Part shown: positions 24,351-36,936 of the stretch, piece after piece
Numbering within the stretch: the stretch's first letter is position 1
How the letters are laid out: each line of letters starts with the position of its first letter
NCBI GenBank assembly: GCA_019722365.1
Contig: JADFUC010001653.1
Coordinates: 29,730-93,729, forward strand
Origin: Lithospermum erythrorhizon
Lineage: Eukaryota; Streptophyta; Magnoliopsida; Boraginales; Boraginaceae
DNA: 64,000 nt
Reading direction: 5' to 3'
Position numbers and translations under genes: made by a program
Notes under the pieces: model-generated
Seen by the model: the letters and a program-made list of their open reading frames with translations, nothing else
Database searches by the model: none
Told to the model about the DNA's origin: nothing

Positions 24351-24439
24351 CCACTTTCTCGCCTCTGCTAAGTGAGAAGACCAGAATCAGACGCAAATTG
24401 CAAAGGTATGGGCGATAAGCAGCCACAATACGCGAGAAG

Positions 24440-24990
24440 CTCGTTAAAGTGAATGAAAAAAAACCAATCTACTATGTCAGCCATATAGATCAGAAGAAAA
24501 TTATCCTATAATTGATAAGTTTGCATTTGCTTTGGTGATTTCAAATAAGCAAGCTAAAAGCTTATTTCCGAGTCCTACCCACAAGAGTCGTCATTGCACT
24601 CAAACAATAAACGACTATGACAAGCCCTCAAGGCTGTTTCAGGCGAACGATTAAGCATGGGTCATTGAACTGAATGACTTGACAACACTTATCAATCTGT
24701 GACCATAAAGTATCAAGGCTGATCGGTTTTTTTATCGAGTGTACAACATTAACCGCCAGTTACAGGTTCACGCAGCCCCAAACCCAAGCAGTTGCCTTTC
24801 AGAAATGGTAGCTGTATGTCAATGAGCCGTAATAGTAAAGGCTCGAGCCGGGAATTCTGATCCGTGACCTAATCAAATCACCATGGAATATGCTCCTAAA
24901 GTTCATGTTGGCTACCAAACAACCAGTTGGTAATGAGGCGACGATAAATAGCCCTGGATGCTGGGTCAAATCAAGTTGTGAGTTCAACCG
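24440..24990 (+). pseudogene. Gypsy RNase H remnant
   Basis: KKPIYYVSHIDQKK at about 24459-24500 and FAFALVISNK at about 24525 are the joining blocks between RT and RNase H. WKLYVNGAVIVK-like and NEATIN-like pieces (about 24800-24950) correspond to the second RNase H typical of Tat elements. In WKLYVNG the usual Asp of YVDG is Asn. Confidence 0.6.
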
Positions 24991-25299
24991 GTCTGCAAAG
25001 AGGCTTATTCAAGACCGAATATGGATAAAATAAAAGGAGAATGCAATAAAACGACTCGATCAAATTAAAAGAAGTAACCATGGCAAACAAATTCGAGAAA
25101 ACCTGCTTTTTGAGTACGCTAAGCAGCATAACGAGGAGAGGCGGATCGGTTATTTCCAACTCGCAACTACGCATCATCACGAAGTTGCAAAAAAGCTTAC
25201 ATATCCGCCCATGTAGGAAAACACTCTCTATATCAAGGCTGTTGTTCTCGACGACAATAAGACTCTCAGGGCCAGATATCAATTCTATGACACCATCGT

Positions 25300-26445
25300 T
25301 TATAAACAGCCAAGAAAACGCAGTAACGTAAAGATTTATACATTCCATATGTACCAAAGGAGAATTGTATAAAAGTCGGCATGGCCCATCGCTATTACGT
25401 GTATCCACCGAGAATATTCTAAGGTCTTATTTGGAGCAAATAACGGATGGCGGGACAGCCACATGCGGGTGTCTCGGCTCTAAAATCACAAGAACCGGAT
25501 TCTTTTACCTCGCTTTAGCAAAATATGCATGATTCTTACGGGAGTTAAGTATGACGTATGCCATAAACCCGCCGCTGTCCCGTGACGCCAACACAACTTT
25601 AACTCCAGTGGTTAGTCCAATTCCATTCGCAATGTAAAAGACCCGACTGGGTAGGAAAGCTACTAAAAGAAAAGGGTGGGCAGAAGATGCAATGATCACG
25701 TGATTATCAAGAACGGGTGTAGTGAGGCTCCTCTAAAAAGCACTGCAGATAAAATTGTAGGCCATTTCTCCTCGGAAACACATAGTAACGCCGGCTCAGA
25801 TTTCCCAGTATCGGGTCTCGTATAACGACCACGCCATGAAGCATTTTCGCGTAGTTTTCCTAGTACGGAATTGAACGAAGATTCTCACATATGTACTATC
25901 CCCAAATTCAAATTCGGGCAAAAGTCAAGCACAAACCGCACGGGTCAACGGGATCCGTAAGCACCAAGGCAAACACGGGCGAACAGTGGAACACGGCCGC
26001 ACGAGTTGCCAACGGCATTGCTGTCACCTAACACCACTCCTCGCACGCGACCGCAAAATCCCCAGCATGGTGTACGTGGCCGTGCTCCCAGCTGAGGTAG
26101 GCCTACCTCATACGCATGCAGATGATTCACGAAAGGAAAACAACCGCCGACGAGGATGAACTTAACTCGACGATCGACCGGTGGATCTATTGCTTAAATG
26201 GTCAAATACAAACACCTTACGGGCTCACTCCTACAACCACGAAGACAGAGCAGGAATTCAGAAGTGGGCGATTCAAGCGATGAGGATGTAAACGGTAAAA
26301 TACCTAAACTGCGAAGAACAAATTAAGCCATAAGGGCGGCCATATAAGGTACTAAGTGTGGTCGATCTGCCACATACGTAGCTTGACGATATCCACGGAA
26401 AAACCAATCAATCACACTTGGTGAAGGAAATTAGTATGCAAAACT
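25300..26445 (+). pseudogene. Gypsy integrase remnant
   Basis: C-terminal integrase blocks are visible in shifting frames: a VLPAEVGLPHTHADD segment at about 26080-26125 (normally following S.VYG.EA) and KVLSVVDLPHT, then LDDIHGKTN, at about 26345-26405. The zinc-binding and catalytic DDE parts are too decayed to place. Confidence 0.65.
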
Positions 26446-26498
26446 TGTTTAAAATTTAAACAAAAAAGCATACCATGTTGCATAAAATCAATTCACAA

Positions 26499-26520
26499 TA
26501 TATATATATATATATATATA
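26499..26520. repeat. (TA)n microsatellite
   Basis: Eleven uninterrupted TA units inside the Copia-like LTR. Confidence 0.95.
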
Positions 26521-27150
26521 ATCAAATACTTACAATTTGCACAAGAATAAGTAGCAAGAATTCTTTCTCGAACCCTCCTTTGAATTCCAATTAGAACTTC
26601 ATTTGTACCCCTCTATTAGTCCACACCGTGATAGGTCAATCTCACACTTGAGTTTTCTAGAACTGATATCAATCGATGAACGTAAATCAAAACCTCGATT
26701 TGTCTCATAGAATAAATCGTAAGTTCCTCCATGTATGGCGAGGCCTAAAATTATATCAAACCCAGGCTGTGGTTTTTTTGTGTTTTTATTTGTGATAGGT
26801 TTTTCAAGTGTAAAGTCTCAGATGAGAACTCACATAAAAACCTAATCGGGTAACTAACGAGCCAAGCTCGTTAAGCAATACCCCGTTTATTTAATTAGTC
26901 TTATCAAGCCAATTAAATAAACAACTCATTAATATTTAATTGAGCTTAACAACTCAAACAAATAAACTCAACCGACTCGTTAATTAATCTTATCAAGTTT
27001 AATTAAACAAGTTCGATTAACAAGTTAATTAATTGATCTGACAAGTCGATTAATTCAAGCTCATCCAATTATTTACACACTGCATAACGAATTATCCCAC
27101 AGTAATCCCGCTGACACAATCAACTTCTAAAATTAGCAAAGGCGCCTTAA

Positions 27151-28014
27151 TTTCATACATGAAATATAACTCAACGCTATCAGACAAGTATGGACTTTCT
27201 AGGCTCGTATAATACACGATAATAATACAATAGACTATTAATATTATTATAATCGTTTATACATGGCATCTAGCAACTGGGCATAATCCCCCAGATTACG
27301 AGAACCCGACTAGTAATTACAATTACTATAGTTGAACGCCCGCCTACGTAATCACATTTAACTAACCTAAGAAACGACTGTTACAACAATTGCTCCATCG
27401 GACATAATTAATGAAACCAATAACTATTGATTTCCAACACTTGACATGCCACCAAATTGCTATATTATATTTAAAAGTTTAATAACATTTCTTGGAATGC
27501 CCTCAAGAAGAAACCTATGTTATATCAAGATATTTCTCCATTTCAATAAAAAAGGAATTGCTATTATTTGGTGTTAAGTTAATTTCATACATGAAATATA
27601 ACTCAACGTCTCAGATGTATGACCTTCTGTGCTCGTATAATAGAAGCCGATAATTATATAATAGACCATTAATATTATTATAACGGTTACGCATGGATCT
27701 GGAAGAATCTAGCATAACCCCGAGCATTACTGAACCCGAATTAAAATTACAATTACTATAGTTGAACGCTCGCTACGTAATCACATTTAATCAACCTAGT
27801 AAATGAATGTTACCACAATTTTCGCAATGGACATACTCACGAAACCAATAACTATTGATTTCAACACTCGACACGTGCGACCAAATCAGGCAAGTATTAT
27901 ATTTAAAAGTTTAAACGACATGTCTTTGAATGCCCCAAGTAAAGAAACCTACGTTATATCAAGATATTTCTCCATTTCACAAAAGGAATTGTTATTATTT
28001 GGTGCTGGGTTATT
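27151..28014. repeat. 432-bp tandem duplication across a Copia pol-LTR junction
   Basis: 27151-27582 and 27583-28014 are two head-to-tail copies. Both begin TTTCATACATGAAATATAAC and both end in a TATTATTTGGTG segment. They differ by numerous substitutions and short indels, so the duplication is old. Confidence 0.9.
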
Positions 28015-28119
28015 TCAGAATCAACAACAATCCGCTTAAACGACGCTACGGATTAATACAACGGATTAACTATTGTAAATAAAACCGATGGATTCATCCA
28101 AGTGAACCTGATCATTCAC

Positions 28120-30104
28120 CGAATCCTCATAAAGCGTTCATAATTTGGTTTCTCAAACCAGAAAACCTTTAATTGGGAGTCAAAAAGATGGGGCATGCTA
28201 ACGGCAGTAAGTGACATCCTCTTAAGCAGGTAACTCAAAACTCCAACCTCAAATCTAGCAAAAAATAAAAGTATAATACAACCGCGAGACGCAATAAAGA
28301 GAGAACTATAAAACATGAAGTATTCAGGAATTCTCTTGAACTCGTCAAGACCGTATTCCTTTTGAAAGGAAGATGCTCTTGAAGGGGGCGACAAGGGGGA
28401 AAAGGTAACTATAAAACAGACATCAAATAAACGTTAAAGAAGGAAACAATAAAACATACATCAAATAAACCGTGAGGATTTAAAGTCTTCAGTTACAAAT
28501 GTTGCAAAGACTAAAGTACATTGGAATGGTTAAACGTTGCATCATCTTTAACAAATAAGCCAAGAACGACTTCAGCGCTTCCTCTCGGCTCTTCGCTCGA
28601 CATCCGCCGCAGTCGCCACACGCGCTGGCTGGGCTGGGGCCACTAACATACCTTCAAAGTATTCCTCAAAGCCACTCCATTCAAATGGTAAACAAATCCA
28701 ACAAATGCAGCATTCGCCTCGGGAACTTGCAACGAACCCACCTACTACAACAGAGGATCAGCTTTTGCCCACCAAGCAGGTCGCACTCGCACCTGCCCTC
28801 GAACCGGGCCACTCTCCGCCCATTTCGGCATCAACAATTTTAAGCCCCTATTCCGCCTCAGGCTCAAGCCTCCGCAGCCTCGCTGCGTACCATAGTAAGT
28901 GAGCGTGAATCTCCACACTGCCCGCCAACAAAGCCTGGTCTCTCTTCACTTTCTCGAGCTCCGCCTCTATCATGCTACATCTCTTCGCATACTTTTTCTT
29001 CTTCGCTCTAGCTTATCTCCTCGCGCAAAACGCTGAGCTAATCGGCCCAAAGTTAAATCACCAGCCATGGTAAGCTGTAGAGTAAGGCTGGGGGCATTTA
29101 TATTCTCCAAAGCCTCCACTTTAGTGCATTCGAGGCGGACGCGAACTTCAAAGAAGTGCTCCTTCGCCGGAAAACTGGATAGTCCCGAACCCAAAACCGC
29201 TGGCTTCAGATCACCAATTGGTTATCGTCGAGGGCACCCTACCCTTCATAGCCGCAACGCCCACCGGGTAGATCCGAGGCATTTTGATTAGTTTCCGCAC
29301 TTTAGCTAAAAATAAAAATAATAAAGGTTTAGAACACGACTCTAGTAATAATGGGGTTTTACCGAGAAATGTATATAAAGATACCCTAAGTAACAAAAGG
29401 ACGGTGATTACATCTATCGTGAATCAAACCCCGCCTATAATTAACAAACTTTTTCTAATGTAGTCCGTGTAGTTTAATCGAATTGCCTTCCTCGAGCCTT
29501 CGATTTGAATTGCGGAAGCGGCATTCCCTACGCATAAAGAACCCGCCTCGTCCTTGATGGTCCAACTGATCGGAACACTAGGCCCCATACCTCCCTAGAT
29601 GAAAAACCATTGGCCGTGAAACCGTTAGGGTTCAACCTTGTTTGAACGGAAGATATCCAGAAAATTCTTACTCGACCTTCCCGTTTCGCACCTAAAGAGA
29701 TATCGAATGGCCTATGCTTGGCCGAAAAGAGACTACCAAATAGGGGGACAGTCGCTTGTATTATAGCTATTTTACAAGCGACTTGAAAAATGGTAATGTT
29801 TAGCAATCCAATCGGATGGATTTGGCCTGGTGTCCTATTTAAGTTCTCTAACAAATCATTTACAAAACCCGGCAATGATCCTAACGTAAAAGGCTTCTAA
29901 AATATGTCCACCCTACTGGGTTTAATCGCCTGCTCGGGGAAAAAGAATCGAACCGACTGGCTCTGCCTATTTGCGAATGGAATTTTAATCGTGACGGTCA
30001 TTAATCGGTACGCCTGCCCGTTCTGGTTTCGGATTTGAACCCAAAAATCAAAACAAAATATGTGAATTTACTACAATTCCATCATTTTTATATGAAAAAT
30101 CTGT
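28120..30104 (-). pseudogene. Gypsy-type ORF (PF04195-like), copy 1
   Basis: On the minus strand, the open stretch 29875-29528 reads PGFVNDLLENLN and, further on, SLFSAKHRPFDISL and RIFWISSVQTRLN. The pattern resembles the plant family called putative gypsy-type transposon (Pfam Transposase_28), an extra ORF found in some plant Gypsy elements. Downstream (29400-28560), charged, Arg/Glu-rich sequence resembles the coiled-coil tail of such proteins. Several stops. The 29060-30065 part is repeated at 38630-39690. The right end is cut at 30104 by a Copia LTR. Confidence 0.45.
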
Positions 30105-30296
30105 TGGAAATTAGTGTATATTGATTCTTTAATTATATCATCAAGGATAATCATATAACACCATTTACTAGTTTTAGCTGGGACGAGATTACTCAAATTT
30201 AGTGTTCAATAATAGTATTTGTAATACTAAATAGGGGTACTACGATTATATCGTGGTTACGCTTGGGATTGCTGTATCCTACGCATAATCAAGTAT
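30105..30296 (+). mobile_element. Fragment of a Copia-like LTR, plus strand
   Basis: It starts TGTTGGAAATTAGTGTATAT and is homologous to the start of the LTR at 36972. After about 190 bp it is replaced by the LTR of a minus-strand Gypsy element. Confidence 0.7.
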
Positions 30297-31155
30297 AACA
30301 ACCTGTGCAATTTAAACGCCCGCCCATAGTGTGGAAATGGGAGTCGCCTAAAAGACGAGTAAAAAAACAAATATCACGTAACTTAACCTACTATCATACA
30401 AATGATGTTTCAAGCACTTTACCTATTTAAAAGACTATATACTTCAAGCAGTTATATTTATATACTAACACGCATCACAATATAAATCTTTCCTAATGGC
30501 TTTCCAACTAACACCGAGCAACTCCACATCACGCCAATAACTTACTCATAGTACACCTTAATCACAAGAAGTTATCTCTATTGTCATCTTTATGAAGTAT
30601 AGCTAATTACCGATATAATATACCACTCAAACATACCACAACCAAACAAAGATCTCAAATATCTCATGTCCCAAGCATACACAACTCACCCAACTGTCTT
30701 TAAGTCACCTTAAAGTGATACTCCAAATCATAGTCATACACCTCCTAAGACATTCAAATGTTTATTATAAGAACCCAAATCGCATCATTATCTTAATACA
30801 ACCGAGCGACGTGATATCTTAACTCAAGATAACTTAAGTACGGGATTGTCTCACCAAATTTTTATTTAGTTTACGGAACTTATTAACTTTATATGGTGAA
30901 CTGAATCTTTTAATGAATCGATACTTAACTTATATCGACAATCAACTTCAAACATCAACATTTATATACTCAAATTATATTACCACCACACATTACTACT
31001 ACAACTTTAAAATTTTAAATACCAATGTGCTCACACCATCATTCGTTGTATTTTCACTATTCAACTTCTCGAAATTTTTTCTTTTTCCTCTAAATAATCC
31101 ACCGAGTAACTAAGATATTATTACAATAATATTAGCACGAATCTGATTATTACAA
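30297..31155 (-). mobile_element. 3' LTR of a chromovirus-like Gypsy element, internally shorter copy
   Basis: Minus-strand LTR starting TGTAATAATCAGATTCGTGC (at 31155) and ending at about 30302 in TTAAATTGCACA. Directly beyond its start, at 31160-31185, the minus strand reads AATTTCGAAGACGAAATTTT with a purine-rich AAGGTGGG tract: the signature that precedes the 3' LTR in Tekay/Del-type plant Gypsy elements. It aligns to 33690-34275 and then to 36655-36936, lacking the 2.4 kb in between. Confidence 0.7.
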
Positions 31156-33351
31156 TCTACCCACCTTATAAAATTTCGTCTTCGAAATTCATTCTAACCC
31201 AACTGCTAAATAATCTCAACGCACCTTTCAACACGCCCTTATCAACTAATATCACGACACCTTGTCACCCGCTCAATCCCCAGACTTCATAGCCCCATAA
31301 TATCTTATGTCAATCGATTTCAGCAGCTGCCCTCTTACCCATAACACAACATTCAATCGATACCTTCTGCTCAAACTTATCATCTCCGAATATGCATCGC
31401 TTCTTCTTGTTATTATCATTATCAATCTTAGTATTATAAACACCCTCAGTTGCCTCCATAATACCACTAAAAATTAAAATTCATATCACCGATACCGATA
31501 CTGTCCACTCATAATTTGTCACCATAATACTCCATTATCAACGATCAAGTTCATTCATGAAAAGCAAATTCCCTATCACCTAACTCACTCAAATTATATC
31601 GATTATCTCGATAACAATGAATGTAGTAATTACCAAGGTCTCCCAAGATACAACTAATGTGTGTAACTCACAACCTAATCCTCTAGCCCACGCTCATAAC
31701 AATTTTGACTTGAATCCAATAACTATCATTAACTTGCCGATTTACGTCCCCATGACTTTTATAATTAATGAAATTCATGGTTTATTCAACATGTACTCAA
31801 GGTAACACTTCACACCCCTATTCTAATCTTATCTTCTATTCGCCACCCCGACATAATACCCCAATCGTGAGCCTTGAATAAACTTCTATTCAACTCCTTC
31901 AACCACAATCAACATTATCAATTCCTAGGCTCTCATAAGGTTTATAACCCATAAGTCCTCTTTGTTTAATTCTCCAATTATTATAAGTCCATTTATTCAC
32001 TACAAGCTCATTATTCACAAAGATGTGCCTCTTCCGTACTACTAAATGCATTATCAACTCATCACCTAAATATTCCACCTCAACTCAAATCACACGCTCT
32101 TTATCATTCACCGAGATTAAACTTCCATCTTCATCTTATTACAACGCTGACTTACTCCTTCTCTATCCTCTCACGTCCATATTCCTCAACAGACATCGCA
32201 AGCATGGGTATTATCGCCACAAAGAAGAAGCTGATTTTTCTTCTTCCCTACGCTCGTATAGAAGATTGAATTTGTAATATTATTTATCTCAATTATCTTA
32301 GTATATTACTAAATTCGATTGTTTTAAAGATCATCTACACCACGATCAAATGCTAATCCCAAATGTACATGTCACCAAAATCCTCCTCAACTAACCTTTT
32401 AATACCCTTAAGTTCACACAATTGCACCAACTTATCAACAACTTCAAATTCAACACCAGTGAATCCCTTTCAATAACTTCCCGATATAAATCTGTCTCTC
32501 CCGTAAATCCTCAAACATACTCATCCACATTTCATCTCCAAAGGTTTCAACCCAGAGTTTACATCCTCAAGAATAATCATTACTATCACAAAAATAAACT
32601 CCACTCAACCACCGACTCTTACTTAAACATTATTAACGGATGAACTCAAAACTCTTTTCTTTTATTCAGCCTCGATTTGTATCCACCCCGACTACAACTC
32701 TCGATCAAAACCCACGCTTTCACACTTTCTTATAATCACACATCTTATTTAACCCAGATCCTTACTTATAACCTATCGATATTCTTTACAATTCCACCCT
32801 TGAGTATATACTATATATTAATTATCACAACTCATCCTTAATTTTTTTTCCCACCCTATAAGGTCTCATTATCACTCTACCACCACATCAATTATTTAAA
32901 TAGACACCTCCCAATATCTATATAATCTACCCAAATATCTCATAATATTTCCTATACTATACATCATATTCTAAACTATAACATGCCTTGCTTCAATATA
33001 GCCCATCATATATATATAACAACCCATCGTGGCCGATCTCCATATTATACCCAAGCATCTATCCTAACATATACATATAACTCAACGACGCCATACTAGC
33101 TTAATCGGGCTCACATCTCATAATATAATACATCTCAATCAAATAACACCACAAAATACAAAAATTTAAGGTAGTCTCGCAAGCATCTATGCCAGCCAAT
33201 CCAAATTTTCTAAATGGGCGGCCCTCAAATACCAACGGATTCGAAAAGAAAGTTAACTCAAAACCGAACGACTCACAACAACACACTCACAACCCGAAAC
33301 CTGTGCACACAACCAATATCAAAGACAATTAAGAAAAACATACACCTAGGC
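31156..33351 (-). mobile_element. Internal region of the chromovirus-like element, non-coding
   Basis: About 2.2 kb lies between polypurine tract and primer-binding site. I could not find gag, RT or integrase blocks in either strand. This is a non-autonomous or heavily deleted derivative. AT-rich, with long tracts free of G on the plus strand. Confidence 0.5.
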
Positions 33352-33368
33352 CTCCGATACCAAAATTA
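33352..33368 (-). other. Putative primer-binding site (initiator Met tRNA)
   Basis: The minus strand reads TTTTGGTATCGGAGGCCT, close to the common plant PBS TGGTATCAGAGC. It sets the orientation of the element as minus and places the 5' LTR to its right. Confidence 0.6.
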
Positions 33369-36300
33369 ACGACTGCCTCAAAGGGCCCCCCCGAGGCCGT
33401 GACCTCATCAACCCGAATAACGTAGCCACCAACGACGGAGCAACGATAAAATAACTTCATTTAACGTGATAATAAATAATACAACTCGGCCCATCAAAGT
33501 AACTAACCAACACCACAACAACCTAAAAATTAAAAATATAAATACAACACCAAACAATTTGTTTAGAACAATAATTATTATGTACAACAAAAACTCCAAG
33601 TTAATATAAAAGCATTTAATCGCTGGAAAGTCTTCACCATCTCCACCATCGCTGGCACAAAATATTCTCACGATCTCAACATCCAAGAACAACCTGTAAT
33701 TTAAACGCCCGCCTATGTGGAATAGTGGAGCTGCCTAAAAGTTTAGTAAAAACAAATATCACGTAAGTTAACTCGCCTACTCATACAAACACGGATAAGT
33801 CGTAAGCATCTACCTATTTAAAGACTATATACTTCAAGAGTTATATTTTATATACTACCACCACATAAATCTTTCCTTAATGGCTTTGCAACTAACACCG
33901 ATAACCCACATCACGTCAATAATTTACTCATAGCACAATCTTAATCACAAGAGTTATTCTATTGGCCATCTTTTCCGAAGTATAGCTAATTACCGATATA
34001 ATATACCACTCAAACATACCACAACTCAAACACATATATCTTAACATCTCCTCACTCAAGCATACACAACTCAACCACTTATCTAGTTCACCTTAAAGCG
34101 ATACTCCCTCAATTATAGTCATACCTCCTATGACATCTAAATGTTTATTATAAGAACTCTCCAAATCGTATCATTATCTTAATACAACTGAAATGACGAT
34201 ATCTTAACTCAAGATAACTTAAGTACCGGATTGCCTCGCCAAATTATTTATTTAGTTTACGAACTTATTCACCTTACAGATCAACATCATGCTGATAATA
34301 ACTTATATATCAACACGTCAATCCAACTTTCCACCGTATATAAAATATCATCAACATCATCTATGTATTAGCAATTTAACGTTGGTTTATACTTTTTTTT
34401 ATACCTAATGCCTCATTCAAAAGTTATCTCAACCAATAAATCCAACTCAACTTTTTCATCCTTAAAGCGATATATAACGATTAATACCAACCTGGGGATC
34501 CATGTGAAAAAATCGATCATATTATCAATAATCAACCTAAACCTTAATTTGACATAATTTAAGGCAACATCTAGTATAATCACATCACCATAACCAATAA
34601 ACAAATAAAAACGTATCATACAACACCATAGAAAATTTAAACAACATGTCAAATATGAATAAGACATATATTTATCCTGACTACCTAATAAAGTGTCATA
34701 TACAACAAGATTCCAAAGAAGCGTCTCGCATAACATGTCGTAAGATATAATGTATGTCTCAATAAGTGCACACAAATACCCGTAATGAAATCATGTATTC
34801 AACAACGACTATAACTCGTAGTCATCACCTTCTATCTCTCATATCTCCACAAATATAGCTCACCCTAACGCGATATACTCAACTGCCTACCTGCGAAGGG
34901 ACAATCGCTAATAACCACCGCACTTATATCGTGAAAGTATATGCCACACATCAACAATGCCCATAGCAAAGTCGACAATGATTCACACCGCACTTATACT
35001 CAAAGTATGGGTGCCAACACCAATACTCCATTATATGTAAGAAAGATATCAGACTTCCCACGCATTACATACCAAGATAAAGTGCTAACTGGCCACATAT
35101 CCCGTAAGGAAGCGAGAAATCACCTAACCCCTAATCATCCCAACATGTGGTCAAACTCCATACTCAAGCCACCTCAAAGTCACGCATTGACCCAACCAAC
35201 ACCTCTCAAACCAACTACTCTACCCCAAACAATATCCAAGCACGCCTAAACATCTCACAATCATAAATCAATCACAATCGCCGACAAAAGCCACGTAAAT
35301 ACCAAAAAGCCGACAAGGCCACAAAATACAATAATGGCTGACAGCCACGTAATTGGCCAGCGCCGACATGCCACGTAAATACAATGCCGACAAGTCATTT
35401 AATACAAGAACATAAGTCGAGTTTGCCAAGATTTACCTCAAATAATTCAACGCCACGTAAATACAATCGCATAATCATAACACGGTTCACACAATCAATC
35501 ACACATAATCATCCCACAATTACACGTATACCATTCTCATAATCATACCCACAATTATCTCATAATATAAATCATAATCACTCAATACACATGTCAAAAA
35601 TAGTTCCATGACAAAACACAGCAAAGTATGTAACATAATATATACGTAAGGGTTCCCATCGCGAGATTTGTACTCACTCGTTAGCACAGCAAACGCCCGT
35701 GTAATCGATCCCACGCTTTTCCTTAATGCCCGCCTAATCAAAACACCCGAAAATATAATTACTACTTGCAACAATTTTAACCCTTATCGTAATTCAATTC
35801 CTGACTTTTCAACCCATTTTAGTTACAAATTAACAACTTTAATATAAATTGCTAATTATGTTCAAAGATTATTGTGACTAATTTCAACTATTCCGAGTAA
35901 ATTCATAATCGGTCAATACCTTAACCAAAATAATAACATTTTTTTCAACCAATTTCAATCAACCCAAAATATCAACTTTTCCAACTACTCAAAACTCATT
36001 TCTAACAACCTCTCTCATCCCAAAGCTCGCTTTACTACTCAAAATCTAATAAACTAATTTCAACTTATATACTCCCAACAACTTATAAATCATAATTTCA
36101 CCTCAAAACAATCACAATAAAGCGTCTAATAATATATATCCTCAACAATGTTTTTATAGAAAAAGTCAACCTGCAGTCAACTCAAAGTCAACTCAACTAT
36201 ACCAACACTTTCTACTCAAAATCGATTATTATCAACTCCATTATAATCTGCCTCTGTGACAATACTCAGCCTAAATAATATCCCATGAAACCAAAAGTTG

Positions 36301-36936
36301 AACCTAAAAATTCCAAAAGTCAACGACTCGAACGCTCGAAATTCCACATCAAACACCTATATCAATCAAGCACAACTAATTTAGAACCCAAAATCGATTG
36401 GAGCAATAAAAATCAAATTACAAAGTCAATCATGATCTCCCAAAATATTCAACAAGATCTGACCTTTTACCTTGAAACGACGTGAGACGATGGCGGAAGC
36501 TCTCCAAAAATTTCCAGAGGTCCAAAGCTCGCAAGACGGAGGAGCAAATCAAGAAAGAAAATCAAGGGGCGAAAGGCTCCATCGCGCCAAGGAGAAGAAG
36601 AGGATGTCCTCGATTTCTTTGGGCTTTGGTTGGTTATGGGTTAACGGGTCGCCCATTAACTTTATACAGTGAAACCCGAATGCTTAATTCAATCGATACT
36701 GCTTAACTTATCTCGAAATCAACTTCCAAACATCAACATTTATATAATCAAATTATATATTACCACCCAAATAATATCATTACCATTCGATTACAACTTT
36801 AAAATTTAAATACCAAATGTACTACGAACTCCACCGATTCGTTGTATTTCACTATTCAACTTAAATTTTCTTCTCTCTCAAATAATCCACCCAACTAGTA
36901 TACTATTACAATAATATTAGCACGAATCCGGTTATT
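33369..36936 (-). mobile_element. 5' LTR of the chromovirus-like element, long copy
   Basis: It begins, on the minus strand, TGTAATAACCGGATTCGTGC at 36936. Segments 36936-36655 and 34275-33690 match the short LTR at 30297-31155. The intervening 2.4 kb either belongs to the full-length LTR and was lost from the other copy, or is an insertion. I favour loss, since it contains promoter-leader-like sequence and satellite-like repeats as in long Tekay LTRs. The part 33369-33690, up to the PBS, is absent from the other LTR. Confidence 0.55.
35280..35470. repeat. Short tandem repeats GCCGACA...CCACGTAAATAC
   Basis: Five to six irregular units of about 20-35 bp carry GCCGACA followed by GCCACGTAAATACAA (for example at 35281, 35308, 35340, 35363 and 35382). 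They lie inside the long LTR copy. Confidence 0.7.

Larger units (their letters stand above)
21340..26450 (+). mobile_element. Internal region of a decayed Tat-like Gypsy retrotransposon
   Basis: Gag, protease, reverse transcriptase, RNase H and integrase follow in Ty3/Gypsy order on the plus strand, each recognisable by conserved blocks but cut by many stops and frameshifts. The body ends at about 26440, where a minus-strand Copia LTR starts. No intact ORF remains; the element cannot move by itself. Confidence 0.8.
26470..28014 (-). mobile_element. Copia-like 3' LTR and pol tail, minus strand, partly duplicated
   Basis: Read on the minus strand, an LTR start TGTTGGAAATCAATAGTT at about 27450 runs leftwards to about 26470 and is homologous to the plus-strand LTR at 36972-37770 (shared landmarks include the GGTTAC.C and TGTGGACTAAT blocks). 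To its right lies the pre-LTR segment (polypurine/pol tail). The LTR start and pol tail are present twice in tandem. Confidence 0.65.

Noticed and set aside
36472..36706. Two overlapping plus-strand open frames rich in Arg and Lys
   Set aside because: They lie antisense within the leader part of the long Gypsy LTR and have no match to a known family.
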